Part shown: piece by piece, positions 44,558 to 48,166 of the stretch
Numbering within the stretch: the stretch's first letter is position 1
How the letters are laid out: each line of letters starts with the position of its first letter
DNA from: Candidatus Berkelbacteria bacterium
GTDB lineage: Bacteria; Patescibacteriota; UBA1384; DTJR01
Assembly: GCA_026397175.1 (NCBI GenBank)
Contig: JAPLVK010000005.1
Coordinates: forward strand, 1 to 48,166
Length of the DNA stretch: 48,166 nt
Reading direction: 5' to 3'
The notes under the pieces: generated by a model
Database searches by the model: none
What the model saw: the letters and a program-made list of their open reading frames with translations, nothing else
Told to the model about the DNA's origin: nothing
Translations under genes and position numbers: made by a program

Positions 44558-44749
44558 ATGGGCACGAATTATGAATAGCGAATCACGAATTATGAATGGG
44601 AATTTATTCTTAATTCATAATTCAAAATTCGTAATTCATAAGCGTTGTTGCGCTGGCCCTTGCCAAGTCGTTAAAAAGTTTCTACAATGTAATTGTAAGG
44701 AAAAAGGGAACTCCGATTTTAAAATCGGAGCATTAGGAGGGGCACCCCA

Positions 44750-45121
44750 ATGAAAGATAAAAAAAATCTCGAGGAAGAGGGATGGCTTGAGGAGTACGAA
44801 GGCCAGCTCGCCATTGACGCTTATCAGACGAATGAAAATGTTATCGTCAAAGCGCCGATTGCTGGAGTTGTGCCGCAAGACCTGGAAATCTCAATCACCG
44901 ACGAGGTGATTACCGTTCGCGGTCATCGCCACCACGGCGTCAAGTCGGAGGAGGCGGATTATTTCTGCCAAGAATGTTATTGGGGCTCATTTTCGCGCTC
45001 TTATGTTTTGCCGATTCCGGTTGATTCGGACAAGGCGCAAGCCAACCTGAAAGACGGAATTTTGACGATTGTAATTCCGAAACAGGACAAGGCAAAAACG
45101 AGAGTAATTAAGGTTAGCTAA
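44750..45121 (+). CDS. Hsp20/alpha-crystallin family protein
   Basis: ISITDEVITVRGHRHH...GSFSRSYVLPIPVDSDKAQANLKDGILTIVIPK. Confidence 0.92.
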   Translation: MKDKKNLEEEGWLEEYEGQLAIDAYQTNENVIVKAPIAGVVPQDLEISITDEVITVRGHRHHGVKSEEADYFCQECYWGSFSRSYVLPIPVDSDKAQANLKDGILTIVIPKQDKAKTRVIKVS

Positions 45122-45193
45122 TAGTCAATAAATTAATTTGTCAATTGGGTGATTTTAAAAATAAAATAATTTGCCAAATTGACGGAGTTTAAT

Positions 45194-46069
45194 ATGAAAA
45201 TAAAAAAAGCGATTTTTCCGGTAGCGGGATTAGGAACCAGATTTTTGCCGGCGACCAAAGCACAGCCAAAAGAAATGCTGCCGCTTTTAGACAAGCCGAT
45301 TATTCAATATGGCGTGGAAGAGGCGGCCGAATCGGGCATCGAGCAGATGATTTTTGTGACGGCGCAAGGCAAACATTCGATCGAAAACCATTTTGATTCG
45401 GCGGCGGAGCTCGAGAAAATTCTGGAGGAAAAAGGAAAAACAGAACTTTTAGAGAAAGTTAGGGCGTCAAGCAATTTAGGTAAATTTGTTTATGTCCGCC
45501 AAAAACAGCCGCCGATGGGCTTGGGACATGCGGTTTTGATGGCCGAAGAGTTAATTCCCGAGGATTATTTTGCGGTTATTTTGCCGGATGATGTTATGAA
45601 TTGCGAAACGCCTTGCTTGAAGCAGATGAATGAGGTTTTCGAAAAGGTAAACGGCGGGATCATCGCCGTTGAAAAAACCGACGAGGCGGGGCAGGAGCGC
45701 TACGGCATAGTCAAAGTGGAGCCAACCGATAATCCCAAACTCCACAAAATCGTTGATATTGTCGAGAAGCCGGGATCCCAAAACGCGCCGTCAAATTTGG
45801 CGGTTATGGGGCGATATATTTTGCCCAAAAAGATTTTTGAGATTTTGAAGAAAACCGAGCGAGGAGCAGGCGGGGAAATTCAGCTAACCGATGCTATCAA
45901 AGAACTTCTAAAAACCGAAAATTTTTACGCGTATGAATATAGCGGCGAGCGGCTCGATGCGGGCGAGGTCGCCGGCTACATCAAAGCGCAAGTCAAATTA
46001 GCTCTACAACGAGAAGATACTCGAGGAGAAATTGAGGAATTTATTTCGTCCATAAAAATAGAAAAGTAA
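45194..46069 (+). CDS. galU: UTP-glucose-1-phosphate uridylyltransferase
   Basis: KKAIFPVAGLGTRFLPATKAQPKEMLPLLDKPIIQYGVEEA. Confidence 0.96.
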   Translation: MKIKKAIFPVAGLGTRFLPATKAQPKEMLPLLDKPIIQYGVEEAAESGIEQMIFVTAQGKHSIENHFDSAAELEKILEEKGKTELLEKVRASSNLGKFVYVRQKQPPMGLGHAVLMAEELIPEDYFAVILPDDVMNCETPCLKQMNEVFEKVNGGIIAVEKTDEAGQERYGIVKVEPTDNPKLHKIVDIVEKPGSQNAPSNLAVMGRYILPKKIFEILKKTERGAGGEIQLTDAIKELLKTENFYAYEYSGERLDAGEVAGYIKAQVKLALQREDTRGEIEEFISSIKIEK

Positions 46070-46081
46070 AATCGGAGGACT

Positions 46082-47122
46082 TTGGGAGGGGAAGCCAAAA
46101 AAAAAGAGGGGCAAAGAGGGTTTTTAGCCAAAGCAAGACACATGCTTTTATGGCCCACGGTCTTGGTTTTTTTAACAATATCCGCGATTGTTTTCGCGGT
46201 TGGACTTTTGGGAACGCTTGGGTTTGAGGGCACAACACCGGTCAGATCGGTTCTGTCAACCGATCCGATTTGGAAAAATTTTGCCACACTTTTTAAGAGT
46301 CAAAAAGGTGCGCCTTACGCGTGGGTTGACGGAGTTGTACCAACCCAAAATGACAACTTGGTAAAATTTGACAAACGGTTAATCGGCGCGCTTTCTTATT
46401 TATCGGCAAAGCGCCAGAACCAGTGCGGTTTTGACGGGCAGCATCAGTCAGTCGCGCTCTCGATAAAATCGGACTCGCTTTCCGATCTTTCATATCCCGA
46501 GGGCAATGTGCAGTCAACGGCCACGCTGTCTCGCGGAACGGGTGTCAGGATTTTGTATGCCGATGAAATAAAATGCACGAAAATCCCTAAAAATCAATAT
46601 TGCGATGTCAAAGAGCCGCGGGTTTTTGTGCAAGTTCAAATCCCGCTTTCCCAAGATCAGACGCTAAAAGCCAACGAGGACTACGACAAGGCAAACTGTC
46701 TGGTTCGCTGTGGGGTTGGCTATTATCCAAACACGCCGATTGACGCGCCGGCCGATGAAATTACGAGTGAAAATTCGGTCGCTTTTGTTTCAAAATATAA
46801 TCCGGGCGAATTTGATTACAAGGATATTTCCGAAAACGGCAAAAAGGCCTCGGTTTACAAAGCGGTCCAAATCGGGTTTGAGCTTTTGCACATTGACGAT
46901 GCCGGTTGCGCTACAACAGGGGGAAATAGCGGATTTTCCCGCCAAATTCCAACAACAATTATCTTCCCAAACTGGGTTGTCAAGGCGATGGGTGATGATT
47001 GGCAGCCGTTCATCAAGATGGCCGAGCAAAAATTTCCGTATAATTTTCAGAAGGGTTCGCCCTTGGCCGGTTTAACTTACGATCCGGTTTTAGATAATCA
47101 GGGCTTGCATTTTAATTATTAA
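46082..47122 (+). CDS. Membrane-anchored protein of unknown function
   Basis: 346 aa ORF, one N-terminal TM, Cys-containing extracellular part. Confidence 0.65.
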   Translation: MGGEAKKKEGQRGFLAKARHMLLWPTVLVFLTISAIVFAVGLLGTLGFEGTTPVRSVLSTDPIWKNFATLFKSQKGAPYAWVDGVVPTQNDNLVKFDKRLIGALSYLSAKRQNQCGFDGQHQSVALSIKSDSLSDLSYPEGNVQSTATLSRGTGVRILYADEIKCTKIPKNQYCDVKEPRVFVQVQIPLSQDQTLKANEDYDKANCLVRCGVGYYPNTPIDAPADEITSENSVAFVSKYNPGEFDYKDISENGKKASVYKAVQIGFELLHIDDAGCATTGGNSGFSRQIPTTIIFPNWVVKAMGDDWQPFIKMAEQKFPYNFQKGSPLAGLTYDPVLDNQGLHFNY

Positions 47123-47161
47123 ATTTGTATGTGGTATAATGTCTTAAAGAAAGAAGGGGAA

Positions 47162-48166
47162 ATGAAAAATACAAAAATATCTGTTTTTGGTTTGGTCGGG
47201 TTGCTGTTAGCGATCGGTTTGGCGTCGTTAATATTAACAAAAGCCCAAAGAGCAAACGCATCGTTTGACCAGAGCAATTTAATTTCAGACGGGGTATTTA
47301 TTGATACGGGAAAAATGGACACGGCTGCGATTCAAAGATTTTTAGAAAGAAAGGGCTCATTTCTGCAGGGTATTTCCGAAGGTGGAAGATCAGCGGCGCA
47401 AATTATTTACGATGCGGCGCACGGTAGAAATGATGCTGCGGGCTCGATAAACGGTATCACAATTAATGAGTCAACCGGCACGGTCAATCCGGCCGTAATT
47501 TTGACGACACTGCAAAAGGAGCAGGGGCTGATTACTATGGCTAGCCGAGACGACGGGGCGCTGCAGCGCGCGATGGGATACGCCTGCCCTGACTCCGGAG
47601 GATGTAATTCCAGCTACGCGACTTTTACCAAACAAGTTGAAAGCGGCGCGTGGCAACTGCGCTATAACTACGAGCGCGCTTCGGGGCATGGTTTTTCCGA
47701 CTATCAAGTTGGGCAAAGTTTCAATTTTGACGGAAACGGCGGGATTTTTTCAAACCGCGCCACGGCCTCGCTTTATCGCTACACCCCTCATGTTTATAAC
47801 GGCAACTATAATTTTTACAACTTTTTCGTTGCTAACTTCTCGGTAGATGAGTATTCTTACCGCTTCATCAACGAAACCAATCCCTACACAACTTTAGCGC
47901 AAGGCGCCTCTGCCCAGTATAGCGTAGCCGTTTTGAACACCGGCACCGCCACTTGGCAAAAAGGAACCGTTAATCTCGGTACTGATCGTGGACAAGACCG
48001 CATTCCCGAATTTACCAGAGAAGGTAATGGTTCTTCCGGCTGGCTTGCCCCACAAAGAGTATATCTCCAAGAGGACTCTGTTGCTCCGGGTGGTACCGGC
48101 CACTTTACATTCTGGATGAAAAACGACAATGTTTCCCCCGGCACACACCGCGAGTATTTCCGCCTA
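47162..48166 (+). CDS. Exported protein, C-terminus beyond window; putative Ig-like (NBR1-type) region
   Basis: MKNTKISVFGLVGLLLAIGLASLILTKAQRANASF... open to window end; SAQYSVAVLNTGTATWQKGTVNLGT; absent from the ORF track because no stop is reached. Confidence 0.75.
   Translation, partial: MKNTKISVFGLVGLLLAIGLASLILTKAQRANASFDQSNLISDGVFIDTGKMDTAAIQRFLERKGSFLQGISEGGRSAAQIIYDAAHGRNDAAGSINGITINESTGTVNPAVILTTLQKEQGLITMASRDDGALQRAMGYACPDSGGCNSSYATFTKQVESGAWQLRYNYERASGHGFSDYQVGQSFNFDGNGGIFSNRATASLYRYTPHVYNGNYNFYNFFVANFSVDEYSYRFINETNPYTTLAQGASAQYSVAVLNTGTATWQKGTVNLGTDRGQDRIPEFTREGNGSSGWLAPQRVYLQEDSVAPGGTGHFTFWMKNDNVSPGTHREYFRL

Overview
This window looks like a Patescibacteria/CPR-type chromosome segment. 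That is inferred from gene content and style only; no search was run. It spans the replication-origin neighbourhood: rpmH-rnpA-yidD-yidC, two inserted gene cassettes, a DnaA-box cluster, dnaA, a second DnaA-box cluster, dnaN, recF and a DciA/DUF721 gene. It also holds a 13-kb T4SS/pilus-like cluster: PrgI-like, split VirB4/TraC, PEGA and beta-propeller proteins, a solute-binding lipoprotein, five VirB2/TrbC-like pilins, a C39-like peptidase and a GspE/PilB ATPase. Other genes include XerC/D, PAP2 and DedA proteins, HicAB-like and MntA-HepT toxin-antitoxin pairs, a GHKL ATPase, tRNA-Ser(CGA), Hsp20 and GalU. The strongest 'unexplained' signal is a set of about nine scattered, GC-rich, mostly single-gene cassettes. 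Most have a -35/-10 promoter with exactly 17-bp spacing, a structured leader and a long GC-rich hairpin terminator, and they carry unrelated or unknown cargo. Other leads are a repeated structured element with compensatory base changes (prgI leader and upstream of dnaA), two palindrome clusters sharing an arm sequence, a GHKL ATPase/MntA-HepT block bracketed by 38-bp direct repeats, and apparent frame disruptions in dnaA, a GT2 gene and a poly-G gene. All calls are from reading the sequence and the supplied ORF track; homology statements are motif recognition and need profile searches.
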